A stretch of DNA of 64,000 nucleotides from JAVKFY01 sp040223615. Lineage in GTDB: Bacteria; Pseudomonadota; Alphaproteobacteria; GCA-2731375. Position numbers and translations under genes: made by a program. Positions 1 to 7,915 of the stretch are shown here, piece after piece. Below the pieces are notes generated by a model. The model saw nothing but the letters and a program-made list of their open reading frames with translations, was not told where the DNA came from and did not search any database. Position 1 is the first letter of the stretch; every line of letters begins with the position of its first letter. The stretch lies in contig JAVKFY010000046.1 of NCBI GenBank assembly GCA_040223615.1, forward strand, positions 62,001-126,000, read 5' to 3'.

Positions 1-98
1 CTGCGCCTAGTGACTCCCACAGGCAGCGTAGATGAAGTCCTCGACGCGGGACCTCCTCTGTAACGCAGCATTGCAGCCGGTCTGATCGACTGGTTCAG

Positions 99-947
99 TT
101 ATCGATCAGGCGCCGCGAAGATGCCGTAGAGTTGATACAAAACAGATGATGGCCGGCGGCCGTCGAAGTGCTTCTGAATAAGTTCGAATATCTCGCCAGA
201 ACGATAAAGTGCTGCGAGCGTCTCATTGACGACGCGTAGTACTTCGTGCTGCGAAGGCTCCACACAAAATGCATACGTTTCAATTGAGATTGGTTCCGAC
301 GCTAGCGATATCGGCTCGTCTAATGGCTCTTCCAGCAATTTCTCCAACATGTCCCGATCGCCAAACATAGCGTCGATCTCACGCACCACCAGGGCGTGGT
401 AAGCCAATTCGTAGGTCTGGTATCCGAACTCCTTAGGATATTTGCCAAAGCGGCCCTTCCATTCCGCTCTGAGTCTCGGTAGCGCGGTGGTGTTCTTGAC
501 ATATCCGATTGACGAATCAGCCAAGCTAACCAACTTCGTCGCTGACCTACCAAGGGTAGCGTAACTGATCCCGGTGACGAAATAGGGAAACGAGAAGTCA
601 CATGTCGACAGTCGATCGACAGTGATTGAGGTTGGGTCGCAAAGAAAATCAACATCCCTACGAGCAATGCGCGCTAGGCGATCGCTTGCATCGACCGGAA
701 CAGCGCGGACGCCCTTGAACCATCCAGAGGTCTCTGCACGATCGGCAATGCGCCTACATATGTCGACACTGAATCCTTCAAAGGACGCCAAACCAACCCA
801 TGGCTGACCGGTGGTATCGAGACTCCTCAAAGAGGCAAAGGGAGCCGAGTCGGAACGTACGCCGATACGTAGCTCAACCGCCTCGACTGGCGGCATGCTA
901 CCGAAGACCATCACGAAGACGGCCAGCGTAGTCCCTTGAATCTTCAT
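99..947 (-). CDS. Periplasmic solute-binding protein, family 3 (amino-acid type), orphan
   Basis: Predicted exported binding protein of the SBP_bac_3 fold (polar amino acid or other small ligand). An N-terminal hydrophobic segment ending near a PVEA site looks like a signal peptide. The mature start 'ELRIGVRSDSAPF', a 'FSVDICRRIA' segment and the 'RDVDFLCDPTSITVDR' stretch follow the family pattern. The C-terminus ends with a helix of the 'LAALYRSGEIFELIQKHF' kind. An in-frame ATG at 963-965 exists, but the ATG at 945-947 gives the better signal peptide. No ABC permease or ATPase is nearby, so it may sense or bind a ligand rather than import it. Composition is lower in GC than the chromosome to the right. 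Family call good, ligand unknown. Confidence 0.8.
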   Translation of the reverse strand: MKIQGTTLAVFVMVFGSMPPVEAVELRIGVRSDSAPFASLRSLDTTGQPWVGLASFEGFSVDICRRIADRAETSGWFKGVRAVPVDASDRLARIARRDVDFLCDPTSITVDRLSTCDFSFPYFVTGISYATLGRSATKLVSLADSSIGYVKNTTALPRLRAEWKGRFGKYPKEFGYQTYELAYHALVVREIDAMFGDRDMLEKLLEEPLDEPISLASEPISIETYAFCVEPSQHEVLRVVNETLAALYRSGEIFELIQKHFDGRRPSSVLYQLYGIFAAPDR

Positions 948-1194
948 GCCTGGAGCTAACTCCATACTAGTGGCTATACCTCAGGCCGCGCAGAAGCGCC
1001 CCCCCTTATCACGTCCACCGAAAGAAAGCTCATCCACCCGGACAACAGCCACCGCCACAGGCAACATAGCCGCGAGGGCAGGCACAGGCCGGATCAGGCA
1101 TGGCGGCGAGTACTACCGCACCGACCGCGACTAGAACGGTCACTACAATTAAGCTCCTAAGTTCGATTGTACCCTCCTGTGACACAAACCGTCG
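948..1194. other. Intergenic gap inside the island
   Basis: About 250 bases separate the stop of the trypsin-like gene from the binding-protein start. They hold a run of C residues (near 999-1004) and no ORF with convincing composition. The gap suggests that the binding-protein gene has its own promoter, but I cannot point to a clear -35/-10 pair. Confidence 0.4.
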
Positions 1195-2307
1195 TCACTT
1201 TCTTAAGGCTTTCTGCAACCAATTCTGCAGGTAAACGCCGCGTATCCCCTGATTGACTTCTTGCTCGCCCTCACGATAGCCCCGCCGATGCATTCCGACA
1301 AGTTTGCTTTCCTGGCGGTCTACAATGGGACTTCCACTGCTACTTCCTGCGGTGTCGCATCCATGCTTGAAGCCTGCATCCAGAATGGTGGTCTCCCTAC
1401 CTGCTGCAGCGTCGTAGGTAGGCGGACCTCGCGAGACAACCTCCACGACCTCGCACGCATCGTCGTCGGAAATTGACAGAGGATCGCCGCCGACATGATG
1501 CAGGATCGTCAACTGAAACGGTTTCTCTATACTTCCCGAAAAGAAGCGAACGGGACGCACGTTGCTGACCGGTGGATCTATAGCAAGGAGCGCCGCATCT
1601 AACTCAAGGGACTGTTCGACTAGCCGAACGGACATACGCGTCGGCGCCACCCCTGACGGTCCATCGACCAATCCAAATATAACCTCAGCGGCCCGGTCGG
1701 AAAGCGATTCGTCGACACAGTGCGCTGCCGTCATCACTCGGTCTGACCGAACAAGAAATACTGTACAGTAAGTCGAGTGCGACGGGAGCGTCTTCGCACT
1801 ATTAGCGCCCGGTGGCGCCAGTGACAGCCGACCAACCCCTGCGGCGAGTTCACGCAGCCGTAAGTCCGCGCTTCTGGGGTGAAAGCGCCGAATGTTGTTT
1901 ACGCCAACAGGTGTCTGCGGCTCAGTGTAAAGCACTTGAATGCCGATCCTATCCACTTCGACGCCCCCGCCGGTCACCTCGACCACTATGGCAGACTCCG
2001 GTAGCAGTTCGGACCAACGCCCCTCTCGGAACAACCATGCAGGGCGATTTTCAAGGGGCGGCGACACCGATGCCGCCCGCACTAACAATCGTTCTTCGGC
2101 ATTAGGCGGTGTGGTTCGTAGGAAAATTCGCCAGCGATATGCGCGCGCTATGCTCGGCGGATCAATCTGAAGCATCATACCGACATCCTGGCGCACGACA
2201 GTAGTGAAGTCCGGCCCTGGCAGTAGCCGCTCGCCAGCCTCCGCTGCAGTAACGCCGCCTTGAATAACAAAAGCGACTACCGCTACGGCGAGCCGTGGTC
2301 GCCTCAT
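1195..2307 (-). CDS. Secreted trypsin-like (S1/V8-type) serine protease
   Basis: A 370-residue protein with an N-terminal signal peptide (hydrophobic residues 7-20, AEA site near 24), about 140 residues of unassigned N-terminal domain, and a C-terminal chymotrypsin-fold protease. The catalytic triad is visible: His196 in 'VMTAAHC', Asp237 in 'LELDAALLAI', Ser324 in 'AGSSSGSP'. The serine motif resembles the GNSGSP of glutamyl endopeptidases more than the GDSGGP of trypsin, because the residue before the serine is Ser rather than Asp. Four Cys in the protease part could form disulfides. Its ATG overlaps the stop of the upstream subtilase gene (ATGA), so the two proteases are probably translated together. 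Substrate unknown. Confidence 0.85.
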   Translation of the reverse strand: MRRPRLAVAVVAFVIQGGVTAAEAGERLLPGPDFTTVVRQDVGMMLQIDPPSIARAYRWRIFLRTTPPNAEERLLVRAASVSPPLENRPAWLFREGRWSELLPESAIVVEVTGGGVEVDRIGIQVLYTEPQTPVGVNNIRRFHPRSADLRLRELAAGVGRLSLAPPGANSAKTLPSHSTYCTVFLVRSDRVMTAAHCVDESLSDRAAEVIFGLVDGPSGVAPTRMSVRLVEQSLELDAALLAIDPPVSNVRPVRFFSGSIEKPFQLTILHHVGGDPLSISDDDACEVVEVVSRGPPTYDAAAGRETTILDAGFKHGCDTAGSSSGSPIVDRQESKLVGMHRRGYREGEQEVNQGIRGVYLQNWLQKALRK

Positions 2308-5252
2308 CCGTCTACCGCGAAGTAGATGTCCCGCACCTTATTCAGATCCACCGTTTCCATGAGGCCGGTCGACGGGTTCCTTACCTCGAAGCAACTCATC
2401 TCTGGTACGCACGGATCTTCTTTATTGTTCGTTGTGCCGAGAAAGCCGTTGCCAATGACCAGACGTGTGCGATCGCCAGGGAAACGGCACACTACACCGG
2501 CACGCAGGATCTCGCGGTTGCGCCCATCACGAGCCTCTGCACCGAAGATGTGCAGCCGCAGTAGATCTGACCACTTACAAGAGAACTCCGGGTCCGAGTT
2601 CTCGCCAGTATTCGGATACAAGCTTAAGCGTTTTTGGGTCTGATTCTTAAAACCAAGCTGCATGAACTCTTGCACATCACCTTGCCTGTAACTAACTTGG
2701 TAGGCCTTCGGATCTCGCAGTGCCGCCTTAACGTCGATCACACCCGAAAGAACATGACCTTTGCGGCCGACCAAGAACTCGGTCTTGTTTTCGCCGTTGC
2801 GATAGGGCGCAGTGGTCGAGATTATTCGCTCTCTCGCTTCCCAGGCATCGAGCTCTGGAAACCTCGCAAGCATTTCAGCGGCCAGTGCTGACACAAAAAG
2901 TGCCGCAACCGAACTACCGTCACGGAATGCGAAAGCCCACCGCTCATCGACGTCGTTCTGAGACATCAGATAATGCACATCGTTGGATAGAATTCCGTAT
3001 CCAGGGGCGGCCACAGTGACAGCGGAGCCGGAAAATACCTCCTTCGACAGCTGCGGCGTCGTGTTATCAGCCTTCGAGGAAATATCTACCGCGCCGACCG
3101 TTAGCACATTTCTTAAATAGCTGAGGCAGGCGGGATAAACGTGACACTCGTCAGCGCGATCCGTTAGGTCCGATTTTAGGTCGAGGCGGGTCGCATCGAA
3201 ACCCGCTTTTTCAAGATCTACACGGTTGCCAGCAGCTGCTATTACCAGCCCAGATTGATGTAATCCGAGGACATGGTCTCGCAACTCCAATCGCTCCGAA
3301 AGCTTGTACGCTATCTCCGATAAGCTGATGTTGATAACGAAGTTCTCGTTGCTATTGAACGATGGATCGTCGCGAATGCGTTGAATTGCTGTCACCGCGT
3401 TAGCGATCGAGTCAGCAAGCTGGTGATGCCCCCGCGCATTGATGGTATCCAACAGATCTTTGCCATCGCTTCCGAATTGTTGGGCATCCACTGCACCATT
3501 GAAGCGAAGTATCCCAATGTGCCCGATTTCACCAATCGGCATCACGCCACCTAGCAGCAGCTGCTTGAGAAAAAGACCATGACTCAGCTTGCGTAGCGCT
3601 TGAATCTGCTTGTCGTTTTCATCACACACCTTCTCGATGTGGATACGGACGATGTCTTGGGAACCGAGCCCGACCTGAGGGCTCACCCCTGCGGTCGTCA
3701 GGAAGCTGTCCGATGCCTGCAGTCGCGCTGACAATACTTCAGCCGCCGCCTGTATTTCATTTACGGTCGGAAAATAATCCAGTAGCAAAATGGACGGGTA
3801 GGAGCGGTCCTTATCCGTGTCGCGCGGATAGAACTTCTTTTTGTAGAGACTTACATGCGAAGCGATGGCGTTCCCATTGGCTGACTCAAAGCGCGAATAG
3901 TTCTCGACGCATGGCAACATGTTCTTCGGCAACGCGATATCTTCGAGTACCAGCGCTTGTGGGCGCGTAGGCGCTTCCAGCAGAACCGACGCCCGCCGTC
4001 GCTCTATAGACCGCTCGCCAACTACCTTTCGCATTTCTTCAGTGATGGCATCCGCAATTTTCGTGGGCACTACAAATTCGACTTCGACGCCGCCAGCAAT
4101 CGTAATAAAGCGGGGTGTGCCCGCCACCTCTATTGTGTCCACCGTGCAACTGCGCGGGTAACCGATTGGCGCAAAAAGTGCACAGTTCTGTCGTATCCTT
4201 TCTACACGCACGGCTCTCACTTCGCGTAAAGCCAGCAACGGCACACTGGCTTCCTTAGCGTGCTTCGACAGATGACGGATGGTTTGATCTGCGCTTGGAT
4301 AGTCTGCTTTGCGATAGGCGAGCCCATAGGCCTTGAAAACTTTGTCGGCGTCGTCGCAGTGCATCACCGCTGCAAGCTGCCTGAGGAGCCGCGGCCACAG
4401 CTCATCTACATCAGTGTGATCAAGCGCTCTTCTCGTCGCTGGTCCAGGGATGCCGTCGTCAGTGATGCGCGTGGCTCGCTGCAGCATGGTGACAAGATTG
4501 ACCTCGTCTGGCGCCACTACCAGTACATTGCGTAGGAACGGCCCTAATCGTTCATGATCGAGATGCAGTAATCGCAGTCTCTCTCGCATGATGAGATCGA
4601 TGACATTGAATGCTTCCTCTAACGTGAGGTCGCGCACTGCATCAGCATCAACTGGGCGATCGCCCCGCTGCAGACGTCGGTACTCTCGCAGCATTTTATC
4701 AGTGACAGTGAATTTGAGTGGGCCACCAAATTGTTCAGAAACGAACTTTTCCGACTGTCGGAGCATGTCCCGGAGTAGTTCATCTGCATCAACCGAATCG
4801 ATCACTTTGGGGACAATCGGTGGCAAGATGAAGTTGTTGACGCATCGGTGCAAAACAAAATCTCGGTCAATTGCGACCGGCTGAAGTGAGATCGGATACC
4901 TCTCTGCCAAAAAGGCCAATAGTTGGCCAAGCTGTAGATCGACAGCTTGTCCATAGAATCTCACCTTGACAGTGGAGTACGCCTCCTCTTGGTCGCTCAC
5001 CGTATTGGTGGAGATGGCCTTAGCTTTTTCAATATTCCGCAAGTCGTGAATACGCTTCAGCCGTTCAACTTTTCGTTCATAGTAGAGTCTGCGCAACTCC
5101 TCATACTGGTCAGCACTTTCCAAGCGCTTGACCGAGGGCAATGCCGTCCGAATTTCCCCAGCCGTTGCGGGATCAAACATCACCACAAATGAGGTGACCA
5201 GAAAGCCGCTAACCGCGATCGTCGAAGCGATCCTATTCAATGTCGAAGTCAT
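2304..5252 (-). CDS. Large secreted subtilisin-like (S8) protease with peptidoglycan-binding-like segment
   Basis: A 982-residue protein with a signal peptide (hydrophobic 12-26). A helical N-terminal region follows, then a PG_binding_1-like repeat near 253-277 with 'DDGIPGPATRRAL'. The S8 catalytic core spans about 480-800. The likely triad is Asp492 in 'ILLLDYFP', His558 in 'LSHGLFLKQLLLG' (like HGTHVAG), Ser781 in 'DGSSVAALFVSALAA' (like GTSMAAP), with oxyanion Asn676 in 'IAAAGN'. The remaining 180 residues are Cys-bearing and unassigned. The Asp and His motifs diverge from the family consensus, so those two assignments are weaker than Ser and Asn. It lies between a membrane-anchored unknown upstream (29 bp gap) and the overlapping trypsin-like gene downstream. 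Confidence 0.8.
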   Translation of the reverse strand: MTSTLNRIASTIAVSGFLVTSFVVMFDPATAGEIRTALPSVKRLESADQYEELRRLYYERKVERLKRIHDLRNIEKAKAISTNTVSDQEEAYSTVKVRFYGQAVDLQLGQLLAFLAERYPISLQPVAIDRDFVLHRCVNNFILPPIVPKVIDSVDADELLRDMLRQSEKFVSEQFGGPLKFTVTDKMLREYRRLQRGDRPVDADAVRDLTLEEAFNVIDLIMRERLRLLHLDHERLGPFLRNVLVVAPDEVNLVTMLQRATRITDDGIPGPATRRALDHTDVDELWPRLLRQLAAVMHCDDADKVFKAYGLAYRKADYPSADQTIRHLSKHAKEASVPLLALREVRAVRVERIRQNCALFAPIGYPRSCTVDTIEVAGTPRFITIAGGVEVEFVVPTKIADAITEEMRKVVGERSIERRRASVLLEAPTRPQALVLEDIALPKNMLPCVENYSRFESANGNAIASHVSLYKKKFYPRDTDKDRSYPSILLLDYFPTVNEIQAAAEVLSARLQASDSFLTTAGVSPQVGLGSQDIVRIHIEKVCDENDKQIQALRKLSHGLFLKQLLLGGVMPIGEIGHIGILRFNGAVDAQQFGSDGKDLLDTINARGHHQLADSIANAVTAIQRIRDDPSFNSNENFVINISLSEIAYKLSERLELRDHVLGLHQSGLVIAAAGNRVDLEKAGFDATRLDLKSDLTDRADECHVYPACLSYLRNVLTVGAVDISSKADNTTPQLSKEVFSGSAVTVAAPGYGILSNDVHYLMSQNDVDERWAFAFRDGSSVAALFVSALAAEMLARFPELDAWEARERIISTTAPYRNGENKTEFLVGRKGHVLSGVIDVKAALRDPKAYQVSYRQGDVQEFMQLGFKNQTQKRLSLYPNTGENSDPEFSCKWSDLLRLHIFGAEARDGRNREILRAGVVCRFPGDRTRLVIGNGFLGTTNNKEDPCVPEMSCFEVRNPSTGLMETVDLNKVRDIYFAVDG

Positions 5253-5281
5253 CCTTAAACTCCGTATACAAAGGCCTTGTC

Positions 5282-6193
5282 TTACCTTGAAGTCCGAGGT
5301 GCCAACTCCATAGCAATGATTGGCGAATGCAGATCGGTTTGGATGGTCGGCTCGACCTTTAATGCGTATTCGGTCGTTTCTGCGGCCAAGACATCAGCGG
5401 CTTGTTCTCTTCTGAGCGCTTCGTTTGGTCCGTTCACCCGTGGCTCAGGTAGCTTCAGAGGTGTTAGGACCCAAAAGACAGGACGGGCATCGGAGTCTGC
5501 AAATCTATTTTTGGCCGCCTTAATGCTGTTGCCACCGAAGCCGATGCTGGTGAAAAGCGATCTGAATTTCCCAGCAATGGACTCTTCGAAGTCATATCTC
5601 TCCGTTCCAACGACGCGGCCAACCAGCATCACGACCTCGCGGTTTGCAACATCGGCCAAACACTCTGCACTGCTCGTCACATGCCGCACCATGGCGAGGC
5701 GTGACTCGATCATTGTCGCCGAAGATGTCTCCAGCTTGTATTGGACAGCGGAAGCGTATTCGAATGATGCCTCGATTTCCGCTTTAATTGGTCCCTCTTC
5801 CAGGATTGGTGTATAGATTGCCTCCGGAGAAACCTCTACGGTCTGACTAAAACTCCAGACGCCGTTGCTGAGGCTTTCCACCTTAGGAACGCCAGTGCAT
5901 GCCTCACTCTCGCGTAAGAAACGCTCGTCGGGCAGAAAGACGGAGCCGACACCATAGCTATCGGCTCCGATCACCGGTGCCCAATCCAGAATGGCGGTGT
6001 TGCCGAGATTTAGCCGCTCACGCATCTTGCTGAGTACGACGATGCGGAGGTTTGCCGCTGAGACTGGCTCCCCACCGAAGAGCACCGGAACCGCGAGCAC
6101 GACAGCGCCAATCGATACGATGGCGACCAAGATCCAGGTTCGCCTGCTGGATTTGCTATGTGACCCCGACACAGCGATACCCAAATGTCCCAC
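5282..6193 (-). CDS. Single-pass membrane-anchored protein of unknown function
   Basis: A 303-residue protein that I do not recognise. Residues about 18-40 form one hydrophobic segment after a basic stretch (SRR), so it is probably an inner-membrane protein with the remaining ~260 residues in the periplasm. Two Cys in that part (in 'SEACTG' and 'SAECLA') could form a disulfide. The start is GTG (6191-6193). It is the first gene of the unit with the two proteases, and only 29 bp separate its stop from the subtilase start. That placement suggests an anchor, substrate or inhibitor for the proteases, but this is inference from position only. Confidence 0.75.
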   Translation of the reverse strand: MGHLGIAVSGSHSKSSRRTWILVAIVSIGAVVLAVPVLFGGEPVSAANLRIVVLSKMRERLNLGNTAILDWAPVIGADSYGVGSVFLPDERFLRESEACTGVPKVESLSNGVWSFSQTVEVSPEAIYTPILEEGPIKAEIEASFEYASAVQYKLETSSATMIESRLAMVRHVTSSAECLADVANREVVMLVGRVVGTERYDFEESIAGKFRSLFTSIGFGGNSIKAAKNRFADSDARPVFWVLTPLKLPEPRVNGPNEALRREQAADVLAAETTEYALKVEPTIQTDLHSPIIAMELAPRTSR

Positions 6194-6203
6194 GTATATT
6201 CAT

Positions 6204-6233
6204 AGTATGATACAGAAGCGACCTGGCATGCAA
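6204..6233 (-). promoter_or_regulatory. Candidate promoter of the island protease operon
   Basis: On the minus strand TTGCAT (6228-6233) lies 18 bases before CATACT (6204-6209), or 15 bases before TATCAT (6207-6212). The signal sits just upstream of the GTG start at 6193. The -10 match is only fair, so this is a weak call. Confidence 0.3.
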
Positions 6234-6329
6234 GGCTTAGACCCAGAAGGCGGCGCTGTGCTGAAAGACCGGCCATCGGCCCTCGGCATCTACTTCGGAG
6301 CTGTGCGGCGTCTATAGAATTCGGCGCGT

Positions 6330-6524
6330 CTACAGGAACAGATCTCTCGCGTCGCAAGCATCGGGATACAGGCTACTATCGATCGTTGCATCAAGGCTCC
6401 CCAAACCCCACAAAACCTGGCGAGCAGCCTGCCGGAAGCTGGTTGCGCTACGTAGTGCTTTGGTTTGTCTTCCAAGCTCGGACAGATCCGATTCCACCTC
6501 TGCCTGTCTATCCGCAGCGAGCAT
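6330..6524 (-). CDS. Possible 64-residue island protein, unknown
   Basis: A short ORF with ATG start and hydrophilic, helix-prone composition (begins MLAADRQAEVESDLSEL). A TATAAT hexamer lies about 35 bases upstream on the same strand (6560-6565), but without a good -35 box or a clear Shine-Dalgarno. It would be the gene nearest the tRNA scar. An 80-residue ORF overlaps it in another frame and looks less protein-like. It could equally be non-coding. Confidence 0.25.
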   Translation of the reverse strand: MLAADRQAEVESDLSELGRQTKALRSATSFRQAARQVLWGLGSLDATIDSSLYPDACDARDLFL

Positions 6525-6597
6525 GCGTTCAATGATGAGTTGCGAGACAGATGAGAGACATTATACTGTAACCCTCTGATACTATTCGCGACACAGA

Positions 6598-6655
6598 AGA
6601 CTCAAAATCTGGTTTCCTTACGGAAGTCCCGGTTCGACTCCGGGAGAGGGCACCA
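6598..6655 (+). other. 3' half of a tRNA-Leu(CAA) gene: island attachment scar (att)
   Basis: Reading 5'-3': half-stem aga (6598-6600), anticodon loop ctCAAaa (6601-6607, anticodon CAA at 6603-6605), partner tct (6608-6610), a class-II variable arm with ttcc/ggaa stem (6614-6625), T-arm cccgg-ttcgact-ccggg (6628-6644), 3' acceptor strand agagggc (6645-6651), discriminator A, CCA (6653-6655). The 5' half (acceptor, D-arm, outer anticodon stem) is missing: the bases before 6598 do not pair. A break in the anticodon stem-loop is a known integrase crossover site in tRNA genes. The intact copy should lie left of this window. Base composition changes here. Confidence 0.85.
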
Positions 6656-6878
6656 TCTCCCCTGACAACTACGTTCGGCTGGGCCGGTTTGCGCGGCTCC
6701 GGCATTTACAAGGTCGAACCGGCAACGGACGCTGGGCAGGCGTGCCGAACTGACGTCGCCCGCTGCTGGGCCCGCCGCTGGAAGCGTGCTGCCGGCGATG
6801 GCACACGCGCATCCGCCGGGCGCGCCTGTTAGGCTGGTCGTCGATGCACCTTGCTACAGCAACCATTCGGACCGCCGC
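6656..6878. other. Spacer between tRNA scar and first chromosomal gene
   Basis: High-GC sequence without a gene I can support. An in-frame GTG at 6786 and ATG at 6798 could extend the next gene, but the added residues do not look like the start of that family. Confidence 0.4.
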
Positions 6879-7865
6879 ATGACTGTCACCGTCGCGATGC
6901 ACGAGAGATCACTGGCCGATATCGGCGACCGCCTGAAAGCGCTGGCGCTCGACGTCGATGTCGTCAGCTTCGGCGACGACGGCAACTACCGGATCGGCGG
7001 CGCGGCGGTGGCGCCGGCCGACGTCGACGTCGACTACGTCTGGCTGAGCCAGCGGATCGGCAGCCCGGCGGCGCGCGACCAGGCCTTCGACACGGTGCTG
7101 GCAACCCGGTCGGTCGACGTGGTGCAGACCTTCAACGCCGGCCTCGACCACCCGTTCTACCGCCAGGCCGCCGACCGCGGCATCCGCATCTGCAACAGTT
7201 CCGCGCAGAGCGTCGCCATTGCCGAGTATACGATGGCGCAGGTGCTGGCGCTGTTTCACCCCGTCGACAAGCAACGCCGGATGCAATCCGAGAAGGAATG
7301 GGCGGTCACGCCGTTTCGCGAGATCTCCCGCACCAAGTGGCTGATCGTCGGCTACGGCGCCATCGGCGGCGCGACCGGCAGGCGCGCCAAGGCCTTCGGC
7401 GCCGAAATCATGGCCATCCGCCGCAACCCGACGACCGGCGGCGAGGTCGACCGCGCCGGCCGGCTGGAAGACCTGCCCGGCTTCCTGCCCGAGGCCGACG
7501 TGATCCTGCTGTCCTGCCCGCTCACCGACGCGACCCGGGATCTGGCCGATGCCGCCTTCTTCGCCGCCGCCAAGCCGGGCGCGATCCTGGTCAATGTCGG
7601 CCGGGGCGGCCTGATCGACGATGCCGCGCTGATCGCCGCGCTGGACGCGGACAAGCTGGAATGTGCCGTGCTCGACGTGTTCCGCACCGAGCCGCTGCCG
7701 ACCGACGATCCGCTATGGTCGCACCCCAAGGTGCGCCTGACCTCGCATACGTCGTTCGCCGGCAGCGGCGTGCAGCACCGCTGGGACCAGCTGTTCCTGG
7801 ACAATATCGCGCGCTACGCCAAGGGCGAGCCGCTCGACCGCCTGGTCGACCCGGCGGACATCTGA
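6879..7865 (+). CDS. D-2-hydroxyacid dehydrogenase, NAD(P)-dependent
   Basis: Cytosolic oxidoreductase interconverting 2-hydroxy and 2-oxo acids. From the ATG at 6879 (328 residues) the Rossmann motif 'GYGAIG' lies at 158-163. The catalytic residues fit Arg242 in 'NVGRGGLIDD', Glu271 in 'RTEPLP' and His290 in 'TSHTSF'. The first residues 'TVTVAMHERS' form a plausible first strand, which is why I prefer this start over the GTG at 6786 that would add 31 unusual residues. No strong ribosome site precedes either start. The gene stands alone, convergent with the RraA-like gene. Substrate not predictable. Confidence 0.9.
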   Translation: MTVTVAMHERSLADIGDRLKALALDVDVVSFGDDGNYRIGGAAVAPADVDVDYVWLSQRIGSPAARDQAFDTVLATRSVDVVQTFNAGLDHPFYRQAADRGIRICNSSAQSVAIAEYTMAQVLALFHPVDKQRRMQSEKEWAVTPFREISRTKWLIVGYGAIGGATGRRAKAFGAEIMAIRRNPTTGGEVDRAGRLEDLPGFLPEADVILLSCPLTDATRDLADAAFFAAAKPGAILVNVGRGGLIDDAALIAALDADKLECAVLDVFRTEPLPTDDPLWSHPKVRLTSHTSFAGSGVQHRWDQLFLDNIARYAKGEPLDRLVDPADI

Positions 7866-7915
7866 CCCGATCGTCCGGAATGGCATGCCAGGCGGAGGCC
7901 TGGCCGGCCAGCCAG

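Noticed and set aside
6290..6532. 80-codon minus-strand frame near the island edge
   Set aside because: Overlaps the 64-residue candidate in another frame and has basic, Cys-rich composition without protein-like pattern or ribosome site.
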